A DNA stretch of 64,000 nt, taken from contig NZ_LQZA01000001.1 of NCBI RefSeq assembly GCF_001581925.1, positions 682,001 through 746,000 of the forward strand. The letters run 5' to 3'. This document shows positions 17,590 through 24,822 of this stretch, in pieces; the stretch's first letter is position 1; every line of letters starts with the position of its first letter. Source of the stretch: Ferrovum sp. PN-J185. GTDB lineage: Bacteria; Pseudomonadota; Gammaproteobacteria; Burkholderiales; Ferrovaceae. The notes under the pieces were generated by a model that had not been told where the DNA came from, did not search any database, and saw only the letters and a list, made by a program, of their open reading frames with translations. Position numbers and translations under genes: made by a program.

Positions 17590-18465
17590 ATGGCGAATTT
17601 AATTAATGGAATTGGTTTAAGGCAACCTCACTATAGTGAGTTTTTGTCTACACGCCATCAAGTTGATTACATAGAAGTTCATTCTGAGAATTTCTTTAGT
17701 ACAGACTCGCTCAACTTAAAATTTCTTGAACAAATTAGAAAATCTTCCCCTGTTAGTTTACATGGGGTAGGGTTAAGTATAGGTAGTGCAACTGGCTTAG
17801 ATAAAAGCCATATGTATGAATTAAGATTACTGATAGACAATATAAAACCATTTATTTTATCTGATCACTTATCCTTCTCGAGAGTAATAAAAAAAACTAA
17901 AAAATCATATGATTTACATGATTTATTACCGATAGGCTTTACGAAAGAGTCGTTATTGTTGGTATCAAAACATGTAAATGAAGTTCAACAGTTTTTAGGA
18001 AGACAAATATTTTTAGAAAATATAAGTCAATATATTTTTTTTAATGATGATCAATTTTCAGATGTTCAATTTATTACTCAACTTTTGAACACTACAGAAT
18101 GTGGATTATTGCTAGATTTAAATAATTTATATGTAAATCTTCTTAATTTACAATCAAAAAATGTTGTTGATGCAGGTTTTCAGTGGATTAATAACTTATT
18201 AGATAGTTTACAGTCCTCTTCACAAATTGGCGAAATACATATAGCAGGTTGCTCAAACCAGGTTGGAATAATAGTTGATGATCATGCAGCGTCCCCTTCC
18301 GATGAGGTTTGGGAGTGGTATGAGTATCTGATATCCCGTGTAAAAAAACACATTCCAACTACCATAGAATGGGATGAAAATATTCCACAGTTAGATGTTT
18401 TAATAAATATAGCCGATAGAATAAAAAGTATTCAAGAAAAAATTATTGAGAATAAATATGACTGA
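17590..18465 (+). CDS. bufB: MNIO (DUF692) peptide-modifying iron oxidase
   Basis: Multinuclear non-heme iron oxidase of 291 residues with a TIM-barrel fold. It carries the family's metal-ligand stretches: GIGLRQPHY at the start, YIEVHSENF, SLHGVGLSIGSA, LSDHLSF, LENIS, LLDLNNLYVN, EIHIAGC and TTIEWDENIP near the end. MNIO enzymes such as MbnB, TglH and BufB oxidise cysteine in a peptide precursor using O2. The likely substrate is the four-Cys peptide encoded just upstream. The ribosome site (TTAGGC) lies at the edge of the terminator tail. An ATG at 17585 is out of frame and not used. Confidence 0.93.
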   Translation: MANLINGIGLRQPHYSEFLSTRHQVDYIEVHSENFFSTDSLNLKFLEQIRKSSPVSLHGVGLSIGSATGLDKSHMYELRLLIDNIKPFILSDHLSFSRVIKKTKKSYDLHDLLPIGFTKESLLLVSKHVNEVQQFLGRQIFLENISQYIFFNDDQFSDVQFITQLLNTTECGLLLDLNNLYVNLLNLQSKNVVDAGFQWINNLLDSLQSSSQIGEIHIAGCSNQVGIIVDDHAASPSDEVWEWYEYLISRVKKHIPTTIEWDENIPQLDVLINIADRIKSIQEKIIENKYD

Positions 18466-19204
18466 ACTAGAACGACAATTGTATTTATTCAATGAAATAG
18501 TTACAGACAAATATCAAATAAATAATCATAGTGGTATAGGTGTTTATCAAAGACACTTTCATCAAAATTTTCTAAATCTATTGATACAAAAATATCCAAT
18601 TTTATATTGGTTAATTGAAAGTCATAATTTTAAGACAATTAACTATAATTATTTTTTTCACTATCCAACTCATTCAGGAAATATAACTACTTATGGTGAT
18701 CAACTGGATACTTATTTAAAAGATATTTCACTAAAAGGATTTAGCTCTTCTTTTTTAATAGATCTAGTTAAATTTGAAAAAGAGTTGTTTTATAGCTCTG
18801 TTATCTCTGAATTTGAAAGTAATCCCTTTGATTTGAATGTACTTTTTAAGCATGATCCTAGTTATTTTACGATTTTATTTCCTAAGCATTTAGTTGTTTT
18901 TCAGACAGAATGGCCACTAATTGATGTATATAACGCATATAAATCAATCGCGCGAAATAAACCTGTAATTGTTGGAACAGATCAAAAACAGTTTATTGCT
19001 CTCTATTTTTTAAACACAAAAAATAGATTTCAGTTACAAGTAGAACATATTGATGAAGACTATGTTCTTTTTTATCAATATTTAAAAAATCATTCTCTAC
19101 TTGATGCTCTTGAACTAATGAGTCATAAATTTGATTTTAAACAATGGTTAACATATGCAATCAATAGAAATTGGATTGCAGGTATTCAATTTATTAATAA
19201 TTAA
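18458..19204 (+). CDS. bufC: DUF2063 partner protein of the MNIO enzyme
   Basis: 248-residue HvfC/BufC-type protein: an N-terminal helical domain with YQRHFHQNFLNLLIQKYPIL (the usual DUF2063 'Y...L...YP' pattern) and a C-terminal domain that resembles RiPP recognition partners. Such proteins bring the precursor to the MNIO enzyme. The open frame extends to a TTG at 18446, but the ATG at 18458 is preferred; it overlaps the bufB end by 8 nt, which indicates coupling. Sequence conservation in this family is low, so the call leans partly on position. Confidence 0.85.
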   Translation: MTELERQLYLFNEIVTDKYQINNHSGIGVYQRHFHQNFLNLLIQKYPILYWLIESHNFKTINYNYFFHYPTHSGNITTYGDQLDTYLKDISLKGFSSSFLIDLVKFEKELFYSSVISEFESNPFDLNVLFKHDPSYFTILFPKHLVVFQTEWPLIDVYNAYKSIARNKPVIVGTDQKQFIALYFLNTKNRFQLQVEHIDEDYVLFYQYLKNHSLLDALELMSHKFDFKQWLTYAINRNWIAGIQFINN

Positions 19205-19218
19205 CCTAAGGATGTACC

Positions 19219-19680
19219 ATGACTAAACTATTTGGATATTTATTTAATATTGATAGTTGGATAGAAAGATATATTGTTATAACAAGAGACGTGTTATTAC
19301 TAATCGCAAGATTGTATGTTGCCTATTCGTTTTTAAAATCTGGATTAGATAGTGTTAATGATTGGACAACTACTGAGTATCTATATGAAAACGATTTTCA
19401 TGTGCCTATATTATCACCCCATGTTGCGGCAGTGTTAGGAACTGGTGGCGAGTTGATTTTTCCGACTTTATTGATATTTGGTGTTTTAGGAAGATTATCG
19501 AGTTTGGGATTGTTTTTTGTGAATTTCGTCGCCTACATTTCTTATGCCTATAGTTTACAAAATGCAGGAAAGATGTACCACTATATTTGGGGAATCTTAT
19601 TGCTATTGGTAGTGGTATGGGGACCAGGTAAAATTTCTTTGGATTTTTTGTATTATAAGATTAAAGAAAAAACACACTAA
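19219..19680 (+). CDS. DoxX-family membrane protein of the bufferin operon
   Basis: 153 residues with four hydrophobic helices. The pattern LLLIARLYVAYSFLKSGLDSVNDW, then AAVLGTGGELIFPTLLIFG and the HYIWGILLLLVVVWGPGKISLDF end is typical of DoxX proteins, which in many genomes close MNIO operons. The function is not settled; a link to quinone or thiol redox chemistry has been proposed for the family. A good ribosome site (AAGGA) lies 14 nt after bufC. It is the last gene of the operon; the convergent cytochrome gene begins its stop 27 nt further on. Confidence 0.9.
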   Translation: MTKLFGYLFNIDSWIERYIVITRDVLLLIARLYVAYSFLKSGLDSVNDWTTTEYLYENDFHVPILSPHVAAVLGTGGELIFPTLLIFGVLGRLSSLGLFFVNFVAYISYAYSLQNAGKMYHYIWGILLLLVVVWGPGKISLDFLYYKIKEKTH

Positions 19681-19706
19681 TTAAGATCGATTCTTCCTAT
19701 TTATGA

Positions 19707-20135
19707 TTATTTCTCAGCCATATTTTTTGTGATTCGTATAATTAAATTCGCAAGATCATTTGCCTGCAATGTATTGGCAAGTTCTCCAGGCATTGCTCCA
19801 TAGCCATTTGCGATGTGGCTAGCTAAGATTAAATTGGCGTTTTCTTTCCCTATATATTTTTGCGCAATTGTTACATATGCAGGTCCAACTTTATTTGTAT
19901 TTATTTCATGACATTGTAAACAGGGGAGGTGATTATTATTAATATAAGAAGTTAACTCTTCAGAAACCTGAGCGTCAACAAATATATGGGAAGTTTTAAC
20001 TAACGCTTCTTTTTGCATGGATGGTCTATTCAACATCATACCGCTTCTTACTAGGTGCGAATGCATCATATTGGTAATCAATATAAATAGAATAATTAGA
20101 CCAATTGATATGAAAACAAATTTGTTTTTGTTCAT
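19707..20135 (-). CDS. Membrane-anchored class I cytochrome c
   Basis: 142 residues with an N-terminal hydrophobic segment (about 6-24) that acts as an uncleaved anchor or signal. A single heme-attachment site C72-L-Q-C75-H76 is followed by the axial methionine M115 in GAMPGELA, as in small c551/c552-type cytochromes. It should carry electrons in the periplasm. It is convergent with the bufferin operon and divergent from arsR, sharing a 112-bp control region with it. Arsenic-linked use is possible by position only, since no arsenite oxidase subunits are near. Confidence 0.9.
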   Translation of the reverse strand: MNKNKFVFISIGLIILFILITNMMHSHLVRSGMMLNRPSMQKEALVKTSHIFVDAQVSEELTSYINNNHLPCLQCHEINTNKVGPAYVTIAQKYIGKENANLILASHIANGYGAMPGELANTLQANDLANLIIRITKNMAEK

Positions 20136-20174
20136 TAATATTATACTTTGTTAATTATTTACCCATACATTATA

Positions 20175-20208
20175 AGAATATTAAGAATATTTAGAACATT
20201 TTTAGAAA
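20175..20208. repeat. Phased AGAA-type repeats upstream of arsR
   Basis: Four copies of an AGAA core (starting at 20175, 20184, 20193 and 20204; spacing 9, 9 and 11 bp) lie in the cytochrome/arsR intergenic region. The same TAGAA element forms part of the arsR palindrome. They may be extra regulator half-sites or a curved AT-rich upstream element. Confidence 0.4.
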
Positions 20209-20209
20209 A

Positions 20210-20238
20210 TTGTTGTTTTATTTCCATATTTCTATTAT
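20210..20238 (+). promoter_or_regulatory. arsR promoter
   Basis: TTGTTG (20210-20215) and TATTAT (20233-20238) are separated by exactly 17 bp. The -10 box lies in the centre of the palindrome. The predicted start of transcription, about 20245, is only a few bases before the arsR ATG at 20248, so the message would be leaderless. Confidence 0.55.
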
Positions 20239-20259
20239 TATAGAAATATGGAAATAAAA
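20216..20259. promoter_or_regulatory. Perfect 20-bp-arm palindrome over the arsR start, probable operator
   Basis: Arms at 20216-20235 and 20240-20259 are perfect inverted complements with a 4-nt centre. The site covers the spacer, the -10 box, the likely transcription start and the first codons of arsR. This is where an ArsR repressor would block its own operon; the sequence differs from the common ATCAA-type ArsR site, so the assignment rests on position and symmetry. Confidence 0.7.
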
Positions 20260-20565
20260 AATGCTGTTTTAACATTAACTTCACTTGCCCAAGAATCGAG
20301 ATTAGAAATATTTCGCCTATTGGTTAAGGCGGGTAAAACTGGGCTAAGTGCTGGAAAAATTAGTGAATTAACTCAGATTCCTCCATCAACACTATCGTTT
20401 CATATGAAAGAGTTACTCATTGGTGGAATCGTTCATTCACGTCAAGAAGGTCGTTTTGTAATTTATTCAGCTCATTTTGTGGTGATGAATGAATTAATGA
20501 CATTCTTAACCGAAAATTGTTGTTCAGGTGAAGAGTGTTTACCTGACTTTATACAACGTTGCTAG
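20248..20565 (+). CDS. arsR: ArsR-family arsenic-responsive repressor
   Basis: 105-residue winged-helix repressor. The recognition region PPSTLSFHMKELLIGG (45-60) fits the ArsR helix-turn-helix. The C-terminal cysteines C91-C92, C97 and C105 give a CC...C arsenite-binding site, of the type found near the C-terminus in some ArsR proteins rather than the CxC of the E. coli form. The start codon lies inside a 44-bp palindrome and there is no ribosome site, so I expect a leaderless, autoregulated transcript. arsC and acr3 follow with gaps of 26 and 15 nt. Confidence 0.92.
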   Translation: MEIKNAVLTLTSLAQESRLEIFRLLVKAGKTGLSAGKISELTQIPPSTLSFHMKELLIGGIVHSRQEGRFVIYSAHFVVMNELMTFLTENCCSGEECLPDFIQRC

Positions 20566-20591
20566 ATTATTAATTTATTACGGGTAATATT

Positions 20592-21086
20592 ATGGAGAAA
20601 ATTTACAACGTATTAGTGTTATGTACCGGTAACTCTGCTCGTAGTATTTTAGGTGAAGTTCTTTTTAATCACCTAGGGAACGGTAAATTTAGAGCTTTTA
20701 GCGCGGGTAGTAATCCAACCGGAAAAGTTAATCCTATGGCGATTGAATTACTTTCGGAAATGGGTTTTAGTGTTTCTGGATTAAGAAGTAAAAGCTGGGA
20801 TGAGTTTAGTCAACCAGATGCTCCTGAATTTGATTTTGTATTTACTGTTTGTGACAATGCGGCAGGTGAAGTATGTCCCGTATGGCCTGGGCATCCTGTA
20901 ACGGCGCATTGGGGAATTCCAGACCCCGCACATGTTGAGCCAGAAGAGGCAAGGCGAGATGCGTTTAGGAAGGCATACAGTCAATTAGCTAGACGTATTC
21001 AGCTGTTTATGGCTCTTCCAATTGAAAAAATTGATAAATTAACACTTAAACATCAATTATCAGAAATCGGCCGTATTGAAGATTAA
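20592..21086 (+). CDS. arsC: Arsenate reductase, low-molecular-weight phosphatase type
   Basis: 164-residue cytoplasmic enzyme that reduces arsenate to arsenite. The phosphatase-type P-loop C11-TGNSA-R17 sits at the N-terminus. Two further cysteines, C87 and C95 (TVCDNAAGEVCP), are placed as in thioredoxin-coupled ArsC enzymes, where three cysteines form a disulfide relay. It lies between the repressor and the arsenite exporter, so its product can be pumped out directly. Confidence 0.93.
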   Translation: MEKIYNVLVLCTGNSARSILGEVLFNHLGNGKFRAFSAGSNPTGKVNPMAIELLSEMGFSVSGLRSKSWDEFSQPDAPEFDFVFTVCDNAAGEVCPVWPGHPVTAHWGIPDPAHVEPEEARRDAFRKAYSQLARRIQLFMALPIEKIDKLTLKHQLSEIGRIED

Positions 21087-21101
21087 CTTAGAGTAACCAC
21101 T

Positions 21102-22124
21102 ATGAGTATTTTTGAACGTTATCTAACGTTATGGGTTTTTTTGTGTATTATTTTTGGTATTACACTGGGTCATTTTTTTCCAATACCTTTTCATTGGCTG
21201 GCAACTCTAGAAGTGGCACAAGTTAATCTTCCAGTTGGTTTTTTGATCTGGATAATGATCATACCTATGTTATTACGTGTTGATTTCAAAACAATTAATC
21301 AAGTTAAACAACATTGGCGGGGTATTAGTATTACTGTCTTAATTAATTGGGCAATAAAACCGTTTTCTATGGCTTTATTAGGCTGGATTTTTATACGTCA
21401 CTTATTTGTAAATTATTTATCGCATGAACAAATCGAAAGTTACATTGCTGGTTTAATTCTTTTGGCTGCAGCTCCTTGTACTGCTATGGTATTTGTATGG
21501 AGTAGACTAGTTAATGGTGAGCCATTATTTACCTTAAGCCAGATAGCTCTTAATGACACCATCATGATTTTTGCCTTTGCCCCCATAGTTGCCCTGTTGC
21601 TTGGTATCTCATCTATCTCTGTTCCATGGGATACGTTAGTTGTATCTGTCGTCTTATATATTATTTTTCCCTTACTATTAGCACAGTTATGGAGAAAAGT
21701 AATTATTAGTAAAGGAGATTTATTAGAAAAAACATTAAATAGGTTAGGTCCTTTTTCTATTGCCTCCTTATTGATAACTTTAGTCCTTCTCTTTGCATTT
21801 CAAGGTAATCAGATTATTGAGCAACCATTAGTTATAGTCATGTTAGCTATTCCTATAACAATTCAAGTTTATTTTACTTCTTCATTGGCGTATTGGTTAA
21901 ATAGACGTTTTGGAGAAATGCATTGCGTTGCTGGTCCTTCAGCATTAATTGGGGCAAGTAATTTCTTTGAATTAGCAGTAGCTACTGCTATTAGTTTATT
22001 CGGGTTTAAATCCGGTGCTGCATTGTCGACTGTTGTGGGGGTACTAATAGAAGTACCCGTTATGTTGAGCGTAGTTTATGTTGTTAAAAATACCACTCAA
22101 TGGTATGAGTGTTACAAGAAATAG
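21102..22124 (+). CDS. acr3: Arsenite efflux permease, ACR3 family
   Basis: 340-residue inner-membrane protein with ten predicted helices. It starts with the usual ERYLTLWVFLCIIFGITLGHF and has the conserved cysteine in AAAPCTAMVFVWS (fourth helix) that is needed for transport in characterised Acr3 proteins. Further landmarks are NDTIMIFAFAP and GASNFFELAVATAISLFG. It exports As(III) driven by the membrane potential or proton gradient. It ends the arsR-arsC-acr3 operon. Confidence 0.94.
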   Translation: MSIFERYLTLWVFLCIIFGITLGHFFPIPFHWLATLEVAQVNLPVGFLIWIMIIPMLLRVDFKTINQVKQHWRGISITVLINWAIKPFSMALLGWIFIRHLFVNYLSHEQIESYIAGLILLAAAPCTAMVFVWSRLVNGEPLFTLSQIALNDTIMIFAFAPIVALLLGISSISVPWDTLVVSVVLYIIFPLLLAQLWRKVIISKGDLLEKTLNRLGPFSIASLLITLVLLFAFQGNQIIEQPLVIVMLAIPITIQVYFTSSLAYWLNRRFGEMHCVAGPSALIGASNFFELAVATAISLFGFKSGAALSTVVGVLIEVPVMLSVVYVVKNTTQWYECYKK

Positions 22125-22195
22125 AATAAAGTTTTGAATGGACTTTTAATTATCTTTGATGAGTCTATTATTTATAATCTTGTATATTTTAAAAA

Positions 22196-22609
22196 TTAAC
22201 GTTTCAACACTTTAACTACATTAGTTTCTATTTCCTCTTCAAAATCAGATGAGGGGTTAGATGTTGTAGGTAATGTATGAACGTTGTCTCCTTCGCTAAT
22301 AATGCTGTGTACTCCAGAACTTTTTTCAAGCTCTTTTTCCAGATGAATCATGTTTTTACGAAGATATCTCACACACGTTACTCTTAAAAAAGAGGCGAAG
22401 TTAGGTATTTCTCCTTTATGTGCAAGTATTTCATCGTGGAATTGAGTAATTAATGCATTTGTTGTTGCATCTTCACTCTCAGCCATTTCCGCCAAAATAT
22501 CCCAAAAAGAATTTTCTAGACGTATAGTTGTTAATATCCCATGAATACGTAAAGTTCGGGAACGTTGTTCATATTGGATTGGATCTGCTTTTACATAATA
22601 TTCACACAT
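22196..22609 (-). CDS. Ribbon-helix-helix domain protein (RHH_4-like)
   Basis: 137 residues. The part RSRTLRIHGILTTIRLENSFWDIL, then ATTNALITQFHDE and NFASFLRVTCVRYLR (about 17-95) matches the RHH_4-like pattern of a short beta-strand and two helices that in other RHH proteins dimerise and bind DNA. The C-terminal 40 residues are acidic, Ser/Thr-rich and probably disordered. It stands alone, convergent with acr3 and next to a long gene-free stretch, so its targets are unknown; a regulatory role is inference. Confidence 0.75.
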   Translation of the reverse strand: MCEYYVKADPIQYEQRSRTLRIHGILTTIRLENSFWDILAEMAESEDATTNALITQFHDEILAHKGEIPNFASFLRVTCVRYLRKNMIHLEKELEKSSGVHSIISEGDNVHTLPTTSNPSSDFEEEIETNVVKVLKR

Positions 22610-23371
22610 AATTCCCCTTAGCCTGATCTATCAAAATGTTTTAGTTATTTATTTTGCTCGTCTAAATATTACGAGATATTTATTAAAGTAATATTTATAG
22701 TGTCGATGATAGTGGTTTGACTCTCATAACTGATAAGTTATTTATTTTTTCTTTTTAAAACTTTTACTACACCAGTTTGACATTTACTTCATAAGACAAA
22801 TACTTTAATTACGTGTATACAAAATGGTATATATGTAAATATTGTGCTGATATTTATTATTTACTATATTTTCTCTCTTTATTTAGAATTATCTTTCTGT
22901 GTGGTCTTATCTATGAAGATATGTTATTTGACGCTTCATTTATTTCTTATAATTTTTTTATAATCTAAGTGTTTTCTTATATTAGTGGTAATAGAGCGTT
23001 ATTTACATGTACAACAGTTTGCCAATTAAATATTCAATAGATAAGAGTTAATTGATTTTTTTGTAAAGAGAGAGTGAGGGGGGACGAGTTTAAAGTTTGT
23101 TAGGTAAGAAAAAATGCCTATTTTTTATTTAATAAATTAACAAATAAAATTAATAAAGAGCAAATAAAGAGTGTTTTTATAACAACTAAGGTGTAATAAA
23201 GATACATAGTCAATTAGTATTTATTTAAGTAGTAAATTTAAATTAATAAGACCCGCTTTCAGTATCTAGACAGCAGATAACTTTCACTATTTTATTGAAA
23301 AAATACAAAGATTTGCAACTGTTGAATGAATGAGTAAGTAAATAAAACTTAATGTGATCTAGTAAGTAGTT
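22610..23371. other. Gene-free AT-rich region
   Basis: About 760 bp with no convincing reading frame, RNA gene or long repeat on either strand. It is very AT-rich with many stops in every frame. One purine-rich patch (GAGAGAGTGAGGGGGG around 23068-23085) stands out but is not followed by a start codon and frame of useful length. It probably contains the promoter of the RHH gene at its left end. An unrecognised small RNA cannot be excluded. Confidence 0.5.
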
Positions 23372-23406
23372 AAAAAAAAGGTTTGCTAATTAGCAAACCT
23401 TTTTTT
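23372..23406 (-). terminator. Bidirectional terminator downstream of tRNA-Asn
   Basis: Perfect inverted repeat with GGTTTGC and GCAAACC arms around TAATTA, flanked by runs of A and T on both sides. It lies 5 bp beyond the 3' end of tRNA-Asn and can stop transcription from either direction. Confidence 0.85.
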
Positions 23407-23411
23407 ATATT

Positions 23412-23487
23412 TGGCTCCCCGACCTGGACTCGAACCAGGGACCTGCGGATTAACAGTCCGTCGCTCTACCGACTGAGCTATCAGGGA
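23412..23487 (-). tRNA. tRNA-Asn (anticodon GTT)
   Basis: 76 nt on the minus strand. The acceptor stem pairs TCCCTGA with TCGGGGA, the D-arm reads TAGCTCAGTCGGTAGAGC, the anticodon loop is CTGTTAA with anticodon GTT, and the T-loop contains GTTCGAGTC. The CCA end is encoded. A strong promoter lies upstream and a terminator downstream, so it is a single-gene unit. Confidence 0.96.
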
Positions 23488-23500
23488 ATCGAAAAATAAG

Positions 23501-23529
23501 ATTTTAAACATTAACTATGTTTTGGTCAA
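23501..23529 (-). promoter_or_regulatory. Promoter of tRNA-Asn
   Basis: On the minus strand TTGACC (23524-23529) and TAAAAT (23501-23506) are separated by 17 bp, close to the sigma-70 consensus. The predicted start is about 7 nt before the mature tRNA 5' end. Confidence 0.7.
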
Positions 23530-23566
23530 TATTTTTCATTTTTTTTACATAAAAATTTAGACTTAA

Positions 23567-24772
23567 TTACTTTAAAACTCCTACTATTGCATTAACTACA
23601 GCGTCGATATTTCCATTATTTAACGCTGCTACACATATACGCCCACTGTCAACGGCGTAGACAGAGTAGTTATCACGCATAGCATGCACTTGTTCTTTAG
23701 TCAGTCCTGAAAATGAAAACATACCATTTTGATCAGCTACAAAGCTAAAGTCCTGTTGAGGTAGTTTTTCTTTGAGGCGGGATACAAAAAGTGTTCTCAT
23801 TTCTTTGATTCGATCTCTCATATGTCCGAGCTCTTTCTCCCACAACGCTCTTAAATCTGGGGTACTTAGAACTGTCGCTACAATCTGAGCGCCATGTGCT
23901 GGTGGATTAGAATAGTTAGTTCTTATCACTCTTTTTAGTTGTGATAACACTCTTGATGCTTCATCTTTTGACTGGCAAGCAATATGGAATGCACCAATAC
24001 GTTCACCATATAAAGAAAATGACTTAGAAAAGGAATTAGAAACAAAGGTTGTTATCCCAGATTCAACAAACAACTTAATTACTTTTCCATCTTCTTCAAT
24101 ACTTCTTGAGAATCCTTGGTAAGCCAAGTCAAGAAATGGTACAAGATTTCGTTCTTTGACCGTCTTAATTATCTGTATCCATTGTTCGTCGTTCAAATCA
24201 ACACCACTAGGGTTATGACAACAAGCATGTAAAACTATGATTGTACCGGTAGGGCTTTGATTGAGTTTTTCAATCATTCCTGAAAAGTTAACCCCGTGTG
24301 TCTGTGCGTCATAGTAAGGATAGGTATTTACCGTAAATCCTGCTGTCTCAAACAAGGCGCGATGATTTTCCCAACTGGGATCAGAAATAAGTACTTGTGC
24401 ATTACCATGAAAGCGTTTTAAAAAATCAGCTCCCAATTTTAACCCGCCTGTACCACCTAAAGCTTGTGCGCTGACTACTCTTTCATCTTTGAGTGCAGAG
24501 GATTCTTTACCAAAAACCAGACCCTGAACTTCTTTGTTATATAAAGCTAGGCCGTCGATAGGTAGATAACCACGTGGCATTTGTTTATTATTAATTAAGG
24601 ACTCTGCCTGCTTTACACACTCTAATAAAGGCACCTTACCATTTTCATCGGTATAAACACCCACTCCAAGGTTGACTTTGTTAGGGTTTTTATCAGCATT
24701 AAATGCTTCCGTAATCCCCAAAATTGGGTCTTTGGGGGCCATTTCTATATTTGATAGTAGAGTATTCGACAT
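23567..24772 (-). CDS. tyrB: Aromatic/aspartate aminotransferase
   Basis: PLP enzyme of the class Ia aspartate/aromatic aminotransferases, about 401 residues. It swaps amino groups between glutamate and oxaloacetate or aromatic 2-oxo acids. Landmarks are NLGVGVYTDENGKVP, HACCHNPSGVD, the Lys in SNSFSKSFSLYGERIG that binds PLP (K250) and the active-site R near GRICVAALN at the C-terminus. Two ATG codons stand in tandem; the second (24772) has the better distance to the AAGGA site. Aspartate and tyrosine aminotransferases cannot be separated safely by eye, so the symbol is tentative. It is divergent from uvrB with only about 50 bp between them. Confidence 0.88.
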   Translation of the reverse strand: MSNTLLSNIEMAPKDPILGITEAFNADKNPNKVNLGVGVYTDENGKVPLLECVKQAESLINNKQMPRGYLPIDGLALYNKEVQGLVFGKESSALKDERVVSAQALGGTGGLKLGADFLKRFHGNAQVLISDPSWENHRALFETAGFTVNTYPYYDAQTHGVNFSGMIEKLNQSPTGTIIVLHACCHNPSGVDLNDEQWIQIIKTVKERNLVPFLDLAYQGFSRSIEEDGKVIKLFVESGITTFVSNSFSKSFSLYGERIGAFHIACQSKDEASRVLSQLKRVIRTNYSNPPAHGAQIVATVLSTPDLRALWEKELGHMRDRIKEMRTLFVSRLKEKLPQQDFSFVADQNGMFSFSGLTKEQVHAMRDNYSVYAVDSGRICVAALNNGNIDAVVNAIVGVLK

Positions 24773-24822
24773 CATGATCCTTAATGATATGATTAAACGT
24801 TATTTAAAAGGATATTTTAGCA

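Noticed and set aside
17585-17590. ATG at 17585 as bufB start
   Set aside because: It is out of frame with the MNIO sequence; the ATG at 17590 is in frame.
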